Shown: positions 16,492 through 25,731, counted from the stretch's first letter. The stretch: 53,971 nucleotides of DNA from Roseivivax lentus (GCF_900156805.1 NZ_FTOQ01000019.1:1-53971); one strand, 5' to 3'. Translations and numbers: made by a program. The notes: generated by a model from the sequence alone, not told the origin.

Positions 16492-17724
16492 ATGCATGTC
16501 TTTTTCCGTTTGTCTTTCCTGTTGGGGCTTTGCCTGGTCCTGGCCCATCCGCTTCCCGCCCGCGCGCAGGGCGGACCGGCCGCCGTCGCGACCGAGCGGG
16601 TAGCGATGCGCACCATGTCCGAGACCATCTCGGTCTTCGGCGAGGTCGTCTCGGGACGCCAGAGCGCGGTTGCGGCGCGGGTCGCGGGGATCGTGACCGA
16701 GATGCCGCTGAGCGTCGGAGACCGGGTGTCCGAAGGCGATGTGCTGACCCGGCTCGACACCGAATTGCTGGAGATCGACCGCGCGCTCGCACAGGCCGAG
16801 ATCGAGATCGCCGAGGCCGGTGTCACCGTCGCCACCGCGCAGCGGGACCGGGCCGAGAAGGCGCTGCGGCGCGCCGAGGCGCTGAAGGCCAATTCGACCA
16901 TCGCCGAGGCGCAGTTCGACGAACGCTCGGGCGATTACAATTCCGCGCTCGGCGCCGAACAGCAGGCGCGCGCGCGTATCCTCGCCGCCGAAACAGCGCT
17001 CGCGCAGATGGAATACCGCCTGAAGAACGCCACCATCCGCGCCCCCTTCGACGCGGTCGTCCTGCAGGTCGGCGCCGAGAAGGGCGAATACATCGCCGCG
17101 GGCGCGGAGGTGGCGACGCTGCTCGATCTCGGCGCGACGGAAGTCGAGGCCAACGTGCCCGCGCGCTTCGTCTCGGCGCTGCGGCCCGACCTGGTCGTGC
17201 CGGCGCGGACCGATGCGGGGGGCGCCCTGAACCTCGCGCTGCGGGCAATTCTGCCCACGGAATTCGCCGCGACCCGCACCCGGCCCGTCCGTTTCGCGAT
17301 CACCGATACCAGCGCCGATTTCGCGGTCGGGCAGTCGGTCACGCTCGACGTGCCGGTCAGCGCCCCGCGCGATCTGGTGGTGGTGCCCAAGGATGCGCTC
17401 GTGCAGGGCCAGAACGGCTGGAGCGTGTTCCTGAACGTCGACGGCAAGGCGCAGCCGCGCAATGTCGAGATCGGTGCCGCGATGGGCGGCGGTTTCGAGG
17501 TGCTTTCGGGCCTGCAACCGGGCGACGAGGTCGTGGTGCGCGGCAATGAACGCCTGCGCCCGGGCCAGGATATCGCGCCTTCGGGCGGCGCGCCGCGCGG
17601 AGACGGCGGCGGCGGTTCGGAACCCGGCAATGCGGCTGCCGAGGCCGAGGAGACGCCGGAGCCCGAAACGCCCGACGCTCCGGAGGATGCAGAGAGCGCG
17701 TCCGACACCGAACAGCAGGGCTGA
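16492..17724 (+). CDS. RND efflux periplasmic adaptor (membrane fusion protein)
   Basis: From the ATG at 16492 this is a 410-residue protein with a signal peptide (MHVFFRLSFLLGLCLVLAHPLPARA). A lipoyl half-motif ('GIVTEMPLSVGDRVSEGDVL'), a helical hairpin of about 90 residues rich in Ala/Glu, the second lipoyl half ('IRAPFDAVVLQVGAEKGEYI'), a beta-barrel, and an acidic Pro/Glu-rich tail (about 370-410) follow. A longer frame from GTG 16390 would hide the signal peptide. It bridges the inner-membrane pump to an outer-membrane channel. The pump gene starts 3 bases after its stop. The 169-base gap upstream suggests its own promoter. No TolC-type gene is in the window. Confidence 0.88.
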   Translation: MHVFFRLSFLLGLCLVLAHPLPARAQGGPAAVATERVAMRTMSETISVFGEVVSGRQSAVAARVAGIVTEMPLSVGDRVSEGDVLTRLDTELLEIDRALAQAEIEIAEAGVTVATAQRDRAEKALRRAEALKANSTIAEAQFDERSGDYNSALGAEQQARARILAAETALAQMEYRLKNATIRAPFDAVVLQVGAEKGEYIAAGAEVATLLDLGATEVEANVPARFVSALRPDLVVPARTDAGGALNLALRAILPTEFAATRTRPVRFAITDTSADFAVGQSVTLDVPVSAPRDLVVVPKDALVQGQNGWSVFLNVDGKAQPRNVEIGAAMGGGFEVLSGLQPGDEVVVRGNERLRPGQDIAPSGGAPRGDGGGGSEPGNAAAEAEETPEPETPDAPEDAESASDTEQQG

Positions 17725-17727
17725 TCC

Positions 17728-20700
17728 ATGGACCTGATCCGCGCTTCCATCGAACGCCCCGTCGCGGTGCTGGCGGTCGTCATCATGGCGGTCCTTTTCG
17801 GTGCCCTCGCGCTGACCCGCATTCCCGTCCAGCTGGCCCCGGATGTGCGCAAGCCCATCGTGGTGGTCGAGACGGTCTGGCCCGGCGCCGCCCCCGCGGA
17901 GGTGGAGCGTGAGATCATCAACCCGCAGGAAGACGCCTTCCGCGGGCTCGAAGGGCTCGAGATCATGACGAGCCGCGCCCGTACCGGGCAGGCCTCGGTG
18001 ACGCTCGAGTTCGCCGTGGGCTCGGATATGGGCGACATCCTGCTTCTGGTCTCGAACCGGCTCGACCGCGTCGGCGGCTATCCGTCCGAGGCCGGCGAGC
18101 CCACGCTCAATACCTCGGGGTCAGACGACAGCCCCATCGCCTGGGTGATGGTGCGCAGTACCGAGGCCACCGAACGGCCGCTGCCGCAATACGGCGATTT
18201 CGTCGAGGACGTCATCAAGGAGCGGCTCGAACGGATCGACGGGGTGTCGACCGTCAACGTCTTCGGCGGGGTCGCGCGCGAATTGCAGATCGTGATCCAG
18301 CCCGGCGAACTGGCGCGTTTCGGGCTGACCATCCCCGCCGTGGTGCAGCGCCTGCGCGCCGAGAATGTCAGCCTCTCGGCGGGCGAGGTCGACGAGGGCA
18401 AGCGGCGCTACGTGGTCCGGGCGGATGGCAATCTCAACACCGTCGCGGCCATCGAAAGTGTCGTTCTGCGCAGCGAGAGCCAGGGCCGGTCCGGTGCGCT
18501 GGGCCGCGTGCGGGTCGCCGACGTGGCCGAGGTCGCCTTCGCCTACAAGGACAGCACCGCGCGGCTGCGTTTTCGCGGCGAACCGGCGCTCGCGTTCAAC
18601 ATCGTGCGCGAACAGGGCGCCAACGTCATCACCACCATGGAAGAGGTCAAGACCGTCCTCGCCGAACTTGCCGACGGCCCCGTCGCCGCGCAGAACCTGC
18701 AGCTCGAACAGGTCTATGACGAGACGGTCTATATCGAGGGCGCCATCGATCTCGTGACGCAAAACATCTGGATCGGCGGACTGCTCGCCGCGACGATCCT
18801 GCTTCTGTTCCTGCGCAGCCCCCGCGCCACGCTGGTCATCTCCATGGCGATCCCGGTCTCCATCGTCGCGACCTTCGTCGCCATGGCCGCGACGGGCCGC
18901 ACGCTCAACGTGATCTCGCTGGCCGGTATCGCCTTTGCCGTCGGGATGATCGTCGACGCGGCCATCGTCGTGCTCGAGAACATCTACCGCCTGCGCGAAC
19001 AGGGCAAATCCCGGCGCGAGGCGGCCTATATCGGCGCCAAGCAGGTCTGGGGCGCGATCCTCGTCTCGGCGCTGACCACGGTCATGGTGTTCATCCCGAT
19101 CCTGGTCATGCAGCTCGAGGCGGGCCAGCTTTTCCGCGACATCGCCGTGGCGATCTCGGTCTCGGTGCTCTTGTCGCTCGTCGTGGCGGTGACGGTCATT
19201 CCCGCGCTGTCGAGCCGGCTTCTGAAACAGGGCCAGACCGCCACCTTCCCGCTGCCCGGGATCGATCATTTCGGGCGCGGCTTCTCTTGGCTCATCATGG
19301 CTTATGTGCGTTTCACGGTGCGGTTCCGCGCGGCGGGCCTCGTCATGGTCGCGGCCATCGCCACCGGGGCGGCGGTCGCGGCCTTCGCGTTCCTGCCGAA
19401 GCTCGAATACCTGCCCGAGGGCAACCGCAATCTCGTTTTCGGCCTGCTGATCCCGCCCCCCGGCTACAATCTCGACACGACCGAGACCATCGCCCAGCGG
19501 ATCGAGGAGGTGGCGCAACCGATGTGGGAGGCGCGTCCGCAGACGGAGACCGAGGATGGGCGCCCGGCGCTCGACTCGTTCTTCTTCGTGGCCACCCCGG
19601 GCAACAGCTTCGTCGGCGCCGCCGCGGTCGACGGCACCCGCGTGGCCGAGGTCATCCCGATCCTGTCGCGTCCCATCTTCGCGGAGCCCGGCACCTTCGG
19701 CTTCATGACGCAGCCCTCGCTCTTCGGGCGTGGTGTCGGCGGGGGGCGCACGATCGAGGTCAATGTCTCGGGCGACGAGCTCGAGGATATCCTGTCGGTG
19801 GCGGGGCGTGCGGCGGGGATCATCAGCCAGAAGCTGCCGCGCTCAGAAGGGCATCAGTTCCGGCCCATCCCGGGGCTTGAGCTCGGCGCGCCCGAGGTGC
19901 GGCTGATCCCCGACCGGGTGCGGCTGGCCGATGCCGGCCTGTCGACGCAGGACCTCGCCGCGACGGTCGACGCCTATAATGACGGGCTGCGCGTGGCCGA
20001 GATCAATGTCGGCAACCGCCGGCTCGACCTCACGCTCAAGGGCGACGACACGGTGCTGAGCGGGCTCCGGACGCAGGATGTGGGCGCCTTCCCGGTGGTC
20101 ACGCCCTCGGGACAGATCGTGCCCGCTTCCGAGCTGGCCGAGGTGCGCGTCACCGCGGGCCCCACTGAGATCCGGCATCTGGAGCGGCTGCGCACCGTGA
20201 CGCTGGAGGTGCGGCCCTCGGATGCGCTGCCGCTGGAGGCGGCGGTGGAGCTGTTGCAGTCGGACGTGATGGGCGCGCTCGAGGCGCAGGGGCTGCCGCC
20301 CGGCGTGCGCCTGTCGGTTTCGGGCACGGCGGACCAACTCTCGCAGACCTGGAACGCGATCCAGATCAACCTCGCCGTGGCGATGGTTATCGTCTTCCTG
20401 GTGATGGCGGTCCTGTTCGAATCCTTCGTGCTGCCGCTCGTGGTGATGATCTCCGTCCCGGTGGCCGCCGCGGGCGGGGTCGGGGGTCTCGTCGTGCTCA
20501 ATCTCGTGGGCACGCAACCGCTCGACATGCTGACGCTTCTCGGCTTCGTCATCCTCGTGGGGATCGTGGTGAACAACGCAATCCTGATCGTGCACCAGTC
20601 GCTTTATCTTCTGCGCGAAGAAGGCATGGCGCCGGTCGACGCGATCGAGGAGGCGACGCGCAACCGCATCCGCCCGATCTTCATGTCGACGCTGACCTCG

Positions 20701-20898
20701 GTCTTCGGGATGCTGCCCCTGGTGCTGTTTCCCGGCGCGGGGTCCGAGCTCTATCGCGGGCTGGGTGCCGTCGTGGTCGGCGGTCTGTCGATGTCGGCCT
20801 TCCTGACGCTGCTGACCGTGCCGCCGCTTCTCCGGCTGGTCCTCTCGGCCCGCCCGGCGGCGGCGGATGCCGGTCCGACCCCGGTCGCGGCGGAGTGA
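17728..20898 (+). CDS. RND-family efflux pump inner-membrane permease
   Basis: The 1056-residue pump has the RND plan: N-terminal transmembrane helix ('VLAVVIMAVLFGALALTRIPV'), two large periplasmic loops and two six-helix blocks (about 335-540 and 865-1035). Transmembrane helix 4 reads 'GMIVDAAIVVLEN', with a single Asp where AcrB has Asp-Asp. 'EEATRNRIRPIFMSTLTSVFGMLPL' near the end is the conserved motif before helix 11. It is driven by proton flow and probably exports hydrophobic or anionic compounds. Co-transcribed with the adaptor. Substrate unknown; the neighbouring acid-CoA genes hint at export of toxic organic acids, which is weak inference. Confidence 0.92.
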   Translation: MDLIRASIERPVAVLAVVIMAVLFGALALTRIPVQLAPDVRKPIVVVETVWPGAAPAEVEREIINPQEDAFRGLEGLEIMTSRARTGQASVTLEFAVGSDMGDILLLVSNRLDRVGGYPSEAGEPTLNTSGSDDSPIAWVMVRSTEATERPLPQYGDFVEDVIKERLERIDGVSTVNVFGGVARELQIVIQPGELARFGLTIPAVVQRLRAENVSLSAGEVDEGKRRYVVRADGNLNTVAAIESVVLRSESQGRSGALGRVRVADVAEVAFAYKDSTARLRFRGEPALAFNIVREQGANVITTMEEVKTVLAELADGPVAAQNLQLEQVYDETVYIEGAIDLVTQNIWIGGLLAATILLLFLRSPRATLVISMAIPVSIVATFVAMAATGRTLNVISLAGIAFAVGMIVDAAIVVLENIYRLREQGKSRREAAYIGAKQVWGAILVSALTTVMVFIPILVMQLEAGQLFRDIAVAISVSVLLSLVVAVTVIPALSSRLLKQGQTATFPLPGIDHFGRGFSWLIMAYVRFTVRFRAAGLVMVAAIATGAAVAAFAFLPKLEYLPEGNRNLVFGLLIPPPGYNLDTTETIAQRIEEVAQPMWEARPQTETEDGRPALDSFFFVATPGNSFVGAAAVDGTRVAEVIPILSRPIFAEPGTFGFMTQPSLFGRGVGGGRTIEVNVSGDELEDILSVAGRAAGIISQKLPRSEGHQFRPIPGLELGAPEVRLIPDRVRLADAGLSTQDLAATVDAYNDGLRVAEINVGNRRLDLTLKGDDTVLSGLRTQDVGAFPVVTPSGQIVPASELAEVRVTAGPTEIRHLERLRTVTLEVRPSDALPLEAAVELLQSDVMGALEAQGLPPGVRLSVSGTADQLSQTWNAIQINLAVAMVIVFLVMAVLFESFVLPLVVMISVPVAAAGGVGGLVVLNLVGTQPLDMLTLLGFVILVGIVVNNAILIVHQSLYLLREEGMAPVDAIEEATRNRIRPIFMSTLTSVFGMLPLVLFPGAGSELYRGLGAVVVGGLSMSAFLTLLTVPPLLRLVLSARPAAADAGPTPVAAE

Positions 20899-20930
20899 CG
20901 GGACCTGCCTCAACGGGCGGGACCTGCGAC

Positions 20931-20994
20931 TTTGTATGCAGATAAGCGCGATTTCGGCGATTATGGCTGGATTGCGCGCTGATCTGCATGCAAA
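20931..20994. promoter_or_regulatory. Paired operator upstream of the GntR gene
   Basis: TTTGTATGCAGAT (20931-20943) and its inverted near-copy ATCTGCATGCAAA (20982-20994) match at 12 of 13 bases and lie 38 bases apart. Each contains a TGYATRCA core of the kind bound by FCD-type GntR repressors. The position just before the regulator's start suggests autoregulation by looping or cooperative binding. Confidence 0.6.
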
Positions 20995-21023
20995 ATGCAG
21001 CGTCGACCCAGAAACGTGACGCC

Positions 21024-21713
21024 ATGCAGAATTCCAGCCCGCCCAAGATGAACGCGACCGAGCAAGCCTATCACGGCATTCGCAACGATATCCTCACCGG
21101 CCGCCTGAAGGAAGGCGAACGGCTGACCGAGACGCGGCTGTCGGACGATCTGGGCCTCAGCAGGACCCCGATCCGCGAGGCCATCGGGCGGCTGATCCTC
21201 GAGGGGTTCATCGAACGGCAAAGCGGCTATACCACGCGTGTCGCCCATTTCCCCGAGGACGAGGCCGAACAGGTCTACGAGATCCGCCGCCTCGTGGAAT
21301 GCTACTCGGTCCAGCGCGCCGCGCGCCTTGCCACCGAAGAGGATATCGCCGCACTCCGGCGCATCCATGCCGCGATGCAGGCCGATACCCCGCCGCGCGA
21401 TCAGGCCGCCTATCAGCGGCTGACCGAGGCCAACGAGGAATTTCACCGCACGATCGTCGCCGCCGCCCGCTCGCCGCGGCTGACAGCGCTGATGACCACG
21501 GCGCTCGATGTCAGCATGGTGGTGCGGACCTATTCGATGTTCTCCGAAAAGGACCTGCGGCGCAGCCTCAACCACCATGCCGAGCTGATCGACGCCATCG
21601 AGGCACGCGCGCCGGACTGGGCGGCGAGCGTGATGTCCGCGCATCTTCTGGCCGGTGCCGCGCGCGTCGCCGCGCGGCTCAAGACGGCAGGAAGCGACGA
21701 CGGGCAGGATTGA
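21024..21713 (+). CDS. GntR-family regulator, FCD subfamily
   Basis: The 229-residue protein from ATG 21024 has a winged helix ('ILTGRLKEGERLTETRLSDD', 'GLSRTPIREAIGRLILEGFI', about residues 20-75) followed by an all-helical FCD effector domain with the expected metal/acid-binding His residues ('EEFHRTIV', 'NHHAELIDAIEA', 'MSAHL'). An ATG at 20988 would place the downstream operator half inside the coding region, so the later start is preferred. FCD regulators usually respond to small organic acids. It converges with matB (19-base gap), and similar palindromes lie in the 27.5-27.7 kb intergenic region, so it probably controls the mmgE-to-matB and ABC operons. Confidence 0.88.
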   Translation: MQNSSPPKMNATEQAYHGIRNDILTGRLKEGERLTETRLSDDLGLSRTPIREAIGRLILEGFIERQSGYTTRVAHFPEDEAEQVYEIRRLVECYSVQRAARLATEEDIAALRRIHAAMQADTPPRDQAAYQRLTEANEEFHRTIVAAARSPRLTALMTTALDVSMVVRTYSMFSEKDLRRSLNHHAELIDAIEARAPDWAASVMSAHLLAGAARVAARLKTAGSDDGQD

Positions 21714-21732
21714 GCCCCGCAAGCCCCGCGCG

Positions 21733-23277
21733 TCAGGCGCCCGCGCGCCGGTCGGTCTGACCCTGCGGCGCGAACAGATCGGCATAGGTGTCGCGCAGGA
21801 CATTCTTCTGGACCTTGCCCATCGTGTTGCGCGGCAGTTCCGCCACCGTCACGTACTGCTTGGGCCGCTTGTAATTCGCGAGCTTGAGCGCGACCTCGGC
21901 GCGGATCGTCTCGAGGTCCGGGGCGGGATCCGCCGCGGCGACGAGGACTGCGACGACCCCCTCGCCGAAATCGGGATGCGGCGCGCCGATCACCGCGCTC
22001 TCGACGATGCCGGGCTGTTCGTCGAGCAGCTGCTCCACCTCCTTGGGGTAGATGTTGTAGCCGCCCGAGATGATCAGGTCCTTCTCGCGCCCGACGATGG
22101 TGACGTAGCCGTCGGCGTCGATCCGACCCAGATCGCCGGTGATGAAGAAGCCGTCCTCGCGCAGCTCCTCGGCGGTCTTCTCGGGCATCTGCCAATAGCC
22201 CTTGAAGACGTTGGGGCCGCGCACCTCAATCATGCCGGTCTCGCCGCGCGGCACTTCCTCGCCGGTCTTCTCGTCGATGATGCGCAGCTCGGTGCCCGTC
22301 AGCGGAAAGCCCACGGTGCCCGCGCGGCGGTCGCCGTCATAGGGGTTCGAGGTGTTCATCCCGGTCTCGGTCATGCCGTAGCGTTCGAGGATGGCATGGC
22401 CGGTCCGGGCGCTGAACCGTTCATGCGTCTCGGCCAGAAGCGGCGCGCTTCCGGAGGTGAAAAGACGCATGTGGCCCGCGACCTCGCGGGTGAAGCCCGG
22501 CGCGTCGAGCAGGCGGGTATAGAAGGTCGGCACGCCCATCATGGCGGTCGCGCGCGGCAGCGCGTCCAGCACCGCCTCGACCGAGAAGCCCGGCAGCCAG
22601 ATCATCGAGCCGCCCGCGACCAGCGTGACGTTGCAGGCCACGAAGAGGCCATGCGCGTGGAAGATCGGCAGCGCGTGCAGCAGCACGTCGTCTTCGGTGA
22701 AGCGCCAGGTTTCGGTCAGGACCTCGGCGTTCGACAGAAGGTTGCCCTGGGTCAGCATCGCCCCCTTCGAACGGCCCGTCGTGCCCGAGGTGTAGAGAAA
22801 ACAGGCGAGGTCGTCGGTGCCGCACACTGTGACCTCAGTCCGGGGCGGGACGTCCGCGGCGGCTTCGGCGAAACTGCCCCCTCCATCCGCATCGAGCGTC
22901 AGAAGGGTCGCGCCCGCATCGGTGCAGATGGGCGCCAGCGCGGCCTCGGATGCGGGGTCCGCGACCACGATCCCCGGCGTCGCATCGCCGACGAAATAAG
23001 CGATCTCGTCGGGGGTATAGGCGGTGTTGAGCGGCAGGAAGATCACGCCGGATTGCAGGCAGGCGAGGTAGAGCGCGAAGGCTTCGGGCGATTTCGGGCA
23101 TTGCATGGCGAGCCGGTCGCCCTTCGCCAGCCCCTGTGCCGCCAGCAGCCCTGCGAAGCGCGCGGCCATCCCGGCCATGTCGGCATAGCTCAGCGTCCGG
23201 CCATCGGTGAGATGCAAAAGCGGCGCTGCGCTCTTCGCGCGATGTCCCAGCAGCGTGTCATAGAGCGGGTTGGTCAT
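21733..23277 (-). CDS. matB: Malonyl-CoA synthetase (malonate-CoA ligase) MatB
   Basis: This 514-residue AMP-forming ligase resembles Rhodopseudomonas MatB along its length: 'LPLNTAYTPDEIAYFVGDA', 'YTSGTTGRSKGAMLTQGNL', 'FHAHGLFVACNVTL', 'RYGMTETGMNTSNPYDGDR', 'PRNTMGKVQKNVLRDTY'. It makes malonyl-CoA or methylmalonyl-CoA from the free acid, ATP and CoA. I chose ATG 23277 because AGGAG lies eight bases upstream; an ATG at 23301 has no such site. It is the last gene of the minus-strand operon starting at 27486, 21 bases after the dehydratase. No malonyl-CoA decarboxylase of the MatA type is adjacent. Confidence 0.9.
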   Translation of the reverse strand: MTNPLYDTLLGHRAKSAAPLLHLTDGRTLSYADMAGMAARFAGLLAAQGLAKGDRLAMQCPKSPEAFALYLACLQSGVIFLPLNTAYTPDEIAYFVGDATPGIVVADPASEAALAPICTDAGATLLTLDADGGGSFAEAAADVPPRTEVTVCGTDDLACFLYTSGTTGRSKGAMLTQGNLLSNAEVLTETWRFTEDDVLLHALPIFHAHGLFVACNVTLVAGGSMIWLPGFSVEAVLDALPRATAMMGVPTFYTRLLDAPGFTREVAGHMRLFTSGSAPLLAETHERFSARTGHAILERYGMTETGMNTSNPYDGDRRAGTVGFPLTGTELRIIDEKTGEEVPRGETGMIEVRGPNVFKGYWQMPEKTAEELREDGFFITGDLGRIDADGYVTIVGREKDLIISGGYNIYPKEVEQLLDEQPGIVESAVIGAPHPDFGEGVVAVLVAAADPAPDLETIRAEVALKLANYKRPKQYVTVAELPRNTMGKVQKNVLRDTYADLFAPQGQTDRRAGA

Positions 23278-23297
23278 CGGATCGTCTCCTGGATGTG

Positions 23298-24146
23298 TCA
23301 TTGCGCGCCGTGCAGCGTCACGGTCATGGCGAGGGTATCCTCGGGCGTGCGCGCCCAGAGGGTGACGCCGGTCTCGGTCCGGCGGCCCTCAAGCGTGAAG
23401 GGCGCGGTGTCGAACAAGGGCGCCATGGCGCGGATGTCGAACGCGGTCAGGCGGCGGCCGTCCATATGTTTCAGGCCGAGCTGCACCAGGAGCGTCGCGG
23501 TCAGGGGGCCATGGACCACGAGCCCGGGATAGCCTTCGACATCGCGGGCGTAATCGGCGTCGTAATGGATGCGGTGGCCGTAGAAGATCAGCGCCGAATA
23601 GCGAAACAGCAGCACCGGATCGGGCGTGATCACCTGCCGGAACTCGGCGTCGTCCGGGGCCGGTGTTCCCGGCGGGGTCGGGCTGCCGGGGGCGGGCGGG
23701 TCGCGATAGACGATGTTCTGCGTCTCCCGCAGCCGGTGCACACCCGCGACGCTGAAATCGTGATCCACCGTCACGAAGCAGAGCCTGCCCGACCGGCCGG
23801 TCTTTTCCTCGATGGCGCGGATGGACGAGACCTTCTGCGCCCGCTCGCCCAGCCGCAGCGGTGCGTCGATGGTGACGCGCCCGCCCGCCCACATGCGCCG
23901 GGGCAGGCCGAAATCCGGGACGAAGCGGCCCAGCGTCTCGTGCCCGTCGGGGCCGAGATCCGAGGCGCGGATTTGCGGGTTGAAATAGAGGTAATGCCAG
24001 AACGGCGGCAAGGCATCGCCCTCCGCCGCCGTCGCGGGCGCATCGAGCGTGAGCTGCATGAGCTGCGCCTGACGCGGGCTCAACACGTCATGCGCGGTCT
24101 CGCTGCGCCCGATGCCCGGCGCGGTCTTGGGGGCCGTAGCGGTCAT
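23298..24146 (-). CDS. HTD2 / mesaconyl-C4-CoA hydratase-like hot-dog dehydratase
   Basis: The 282-residue double hot-dog protein has an N-terminal FAS1-like dehydratase domain ('LPPFWHYLYFNPQI', 'RMWAGGRVTID') and a C-terminal domain with the hydratase-2 type loop 'LLFRYSALIFYGHRIHYDADYARDVEGYPGLVVHGPL'. The Asp/His-containing 'FNGHRIHYD'-like stretch is the catalytic part in this group. Relatives hydrate or dehydrate branched dicarboxylyl-CoA esters (mesaconyl-, itaconyl-, citramalyl-CoA) or 3-hydroxyacyl thioesters. It overlaps the crotonase gene by 4 bases and is co-transcribed with it. The exact acyl group is unknown. Confidence 0.8.
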   Translation of the reverse strand: MTATAPKTAPGIGRSETAHDVLSPRQAQLMQLTLDAPATAAEGDALPPFWHYLYFNPQIRASDLGPDGHETLGRFVPDFGLPRRMWAGGRVTIDAPLRLGERAQKVSSIRAIEEKTGRSGRLCFVTVDHDFSVAGVHRLRETQNIVYRDPPAPGSPTPPGTPAPDDAEFRQVITPDPVLLFRYSALIFYGHRIHYDADYARDVEGYPGLVVHGPLTATLLVQLGLKHMDGRRLTAFDIRAMAPLFDTAPFTLEGRRTETGVTLWARTPEDTLAMTVTLHGAQ

Positions 24147-24961
24147 CTGCCCTTGAAGACCGGCGCGCGTTTTTCCGCGAATGCGCGCTGGCCCTCCTGG
24201 TAATCGTCGCTGTTGTAGCAGGTCTCGATCATCCGGGCGATGCGTGCCGGATCCTGATCGGCCTCGGCCTTGGCAAGCTCAAGAAGCGCTGCCTTGGCGG
24301 TCCGGATCGTCAGCGGTGCATTGGCCGAGATCGTGTCGACATAGGCGGCGCACTCGGCCTCGAAGGTCTCGCCGGGATGGACGAAATCGCAGATGCCGCG
24401 CGCCTGCGCCTCCTCGGCGGGCAACAGCCGCCCGGTGAACAGCAGATCGGCGGTGACCGCGTGGCCCAGCCGCCGATTGAGCGAGGCGACCCCCTCGAAC
24501 CCGTAGCCGAGGCCCAGCTTCGCCGGCGTGATCCCGAACCGCGCATCCGCCCGTGCCAGCCGCAGATCGCAGCGCATGGCGATGCCGAGCCCGCCACCCA
24601 CGCACGAGCCGCGCACCAGCGCCAGCGTCGGCACCGGCACCGCCTCGAGCAGGCGTTCCGCCCGCGCCACCGCCGCGTTATAGGCGTCGGCGGCCTCGGA
24701 CGAGCCGCGCGTCTGGGCGAATTCCGAGATATCGGCGCCCGCGACGAAGGCACGCTCCCCCGCACCCTCCAGCGTGACGACGCGCAGCCCGTCCTCCTCG
24801 GCCAGTGCGGCGCAGAGATCGCCGAGGCCCTGCCACATGGCCAGCGTCATCGCGTTGCGCTTGTCGGGGTTGTTGAAGACGATCCGCACGACGCCCGCCC
24901 GCCGCGTCACCTGCAGCTTGCCGCCCGCCAATTCCTCGGTGTCGCTCATGTGCCTGTCCAT
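24143..24961 (-). CDS. Crotonase-superfamily enzyme lacking both hydratase glutamates
   Basis: The 272-residue protein has the crotonase fold: oxyanion-hole segments 'RAFVAGADISEFA' and 'GSCVGGGLGIAMRCDL'. The two catalytic Glu of enoyl-CoA hydratase (GGGCELAM and QPEILLG in the rat enzyme) are replaced by Gly126 and Ala147 ('FGITPAKLGLGY'). Ordinary water addition is therefore unlikely; isomerase, decarboxylase or thioesterase chemistry are open. The ATG at 24961 has GGAGG six bases upstream; an internal ATG at 24949 forms an ATGA overlap with the SDR stop and is the alternative. It is translationally coupled in the mmgE-to-matB operon. Confidence 0.82.
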   Translation of the reverse strand: MDRHMSDTEELAGGKLQVTRRAGVVRIVFNNPDKRNAMTLAMWQGLGDLCAALAEEDGLRVVTLEGAGERAFVAGADISEFAQTRGSSEAADAYNAAVARAERLLEAVPVPTLALVRGSCVGGGLGIAMRCDLRLARADARFGITPAKLGLGYGFEGVASLNRRLGHAVTADLLFTGRLLPAEEAQARGICDFVHPGETFEAECAAYVDTISANAPLTIRTAKAALLELAKAEADQDPARIARMIETCYNSDDYQEGQRAFAEKRAPVFKGR

Positions 24962-25731
24962 TGTCCGCCTCCATCCAGATCGACGACGGTCCCGTTGAGA
25001 TAGCTCGCCCGCGGTGAGACCAGCATGCAGGCCAGTGCCGCGACCTCTTCGGGCTCGGCGGGGCGACCATAGGGGAAGCGGTCGGGCGCGACCATCTCGC
25101 GCCAGCGGCTTTCGTCTCCAAGCTCGGCGGCGGCCTTGCGCTTCATGAAATCGGTCATCCGGTCGGTGAGCGTGGGCGAGGGGTTGAGCCCCAAGACGCG
25201 CAGGCCCGACGCCTGTGCCTCGGCCCCCAGCGCCTGCGTGAAGGCGATAAGCGCCGCATTCGCCGCCGAGCCCGAGATATAGGCGGGACGGTTGGCACGC
25301 CCGGCCATGCCGATGACGTTCAGGATCGTGCCGCTGCCGCGCGCGGCCATTTTCGGCATCAGCATCTGGCAGAGGTGAATGTAGCCGAAGACCTTCAGCT
25401 CCCAATCCTGCCGCCAATCGGCGATGGACAGATCGGCCAGTTTTCCCGCCCGGATCGCACCTGCATTATTTATCAGGATATCGGGCGTGCCCGCCGCCTC
25501 GACCAAGGCCTGCCGCCCGGCATCGGTGCCGAGATCGGCCGGGACGATCGTCACCCGGCCCGGCGCATCCGCGGCAAGCTCGGCCTGCGTGGTGGCCAGC
25601 TGATCGGCATCACGCGCGGCCAGCGTCACCTGCGCGCCCTCGGCCAAAAGTGCCGCCGCCACGGCCCGTCCGATGCCTTTCGAGCCGCCGGTGATGAGGG
25701 CGGACTTGCCTGCGAGATCAAGATCCATCAT
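24946..25731 (-). CDS. SDR-family protein with altered catalytic tetrad
   Basis: The 261-residue classical-length SDR has the cofactor motif TGGSKGIG (about residues 14-21) and NNAG (88-91). The active site is unusual: Tyr151 is present in 'AYISGSAANAALIAF', but the expected Lys four residues later is Ser155, and the Ser position before it is Gly141 ('NVIGMAG'). Canonical Ser-Tyr-Lys chemistry is thus missing, though the related 'IGxAG...Y-I-x-G' subgroup recurs in bacteria. It overlaps the 3' end of the cupin gene by 14 bases. It may act on a CoA-bound or hydroxy acid intermediate; the substrate is unknown. Confidence 0.82.
   Translation of the reverse strand: MMDLDLAGKSALITGGSKGIGRAVAAALLAEGAQVTLAARDADQLATTQAELAADAPGRVTIVPADLGTDAGRQALVEAAGTPDILINNAGAIRAGKLADLSIADWRQDWELKVFGYIHLCQMLMPKMAARGSGTILNVIGMAGRANRPAYISGSAANAALIAFTQALGAEAQASGLRVLGLNPSPTLTDRMTDFMKRKAAAELGDESRWREMVAPDRFPYGRPAEPEEVAALACMLVSPRASYLNGTVVDLDGGGQWTGT

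Noticed and set aside
14610-16901. A 763-codon open frame on the minus strand.
   Set aside because: It runs opposite to clear reductase, stress-protein and adaptor genes, has Arg/Ala/Gly/His-rich low-complexity content, and is a high-GC shadow frame.
16492-20898. Heavy-metal efflux (CusBA-type) system.
   Set aside because: The single helix-4 Asp fits, but the adaptor lacks His/Met-rich metal sites and no metal regulator or chaperone lies nearby.
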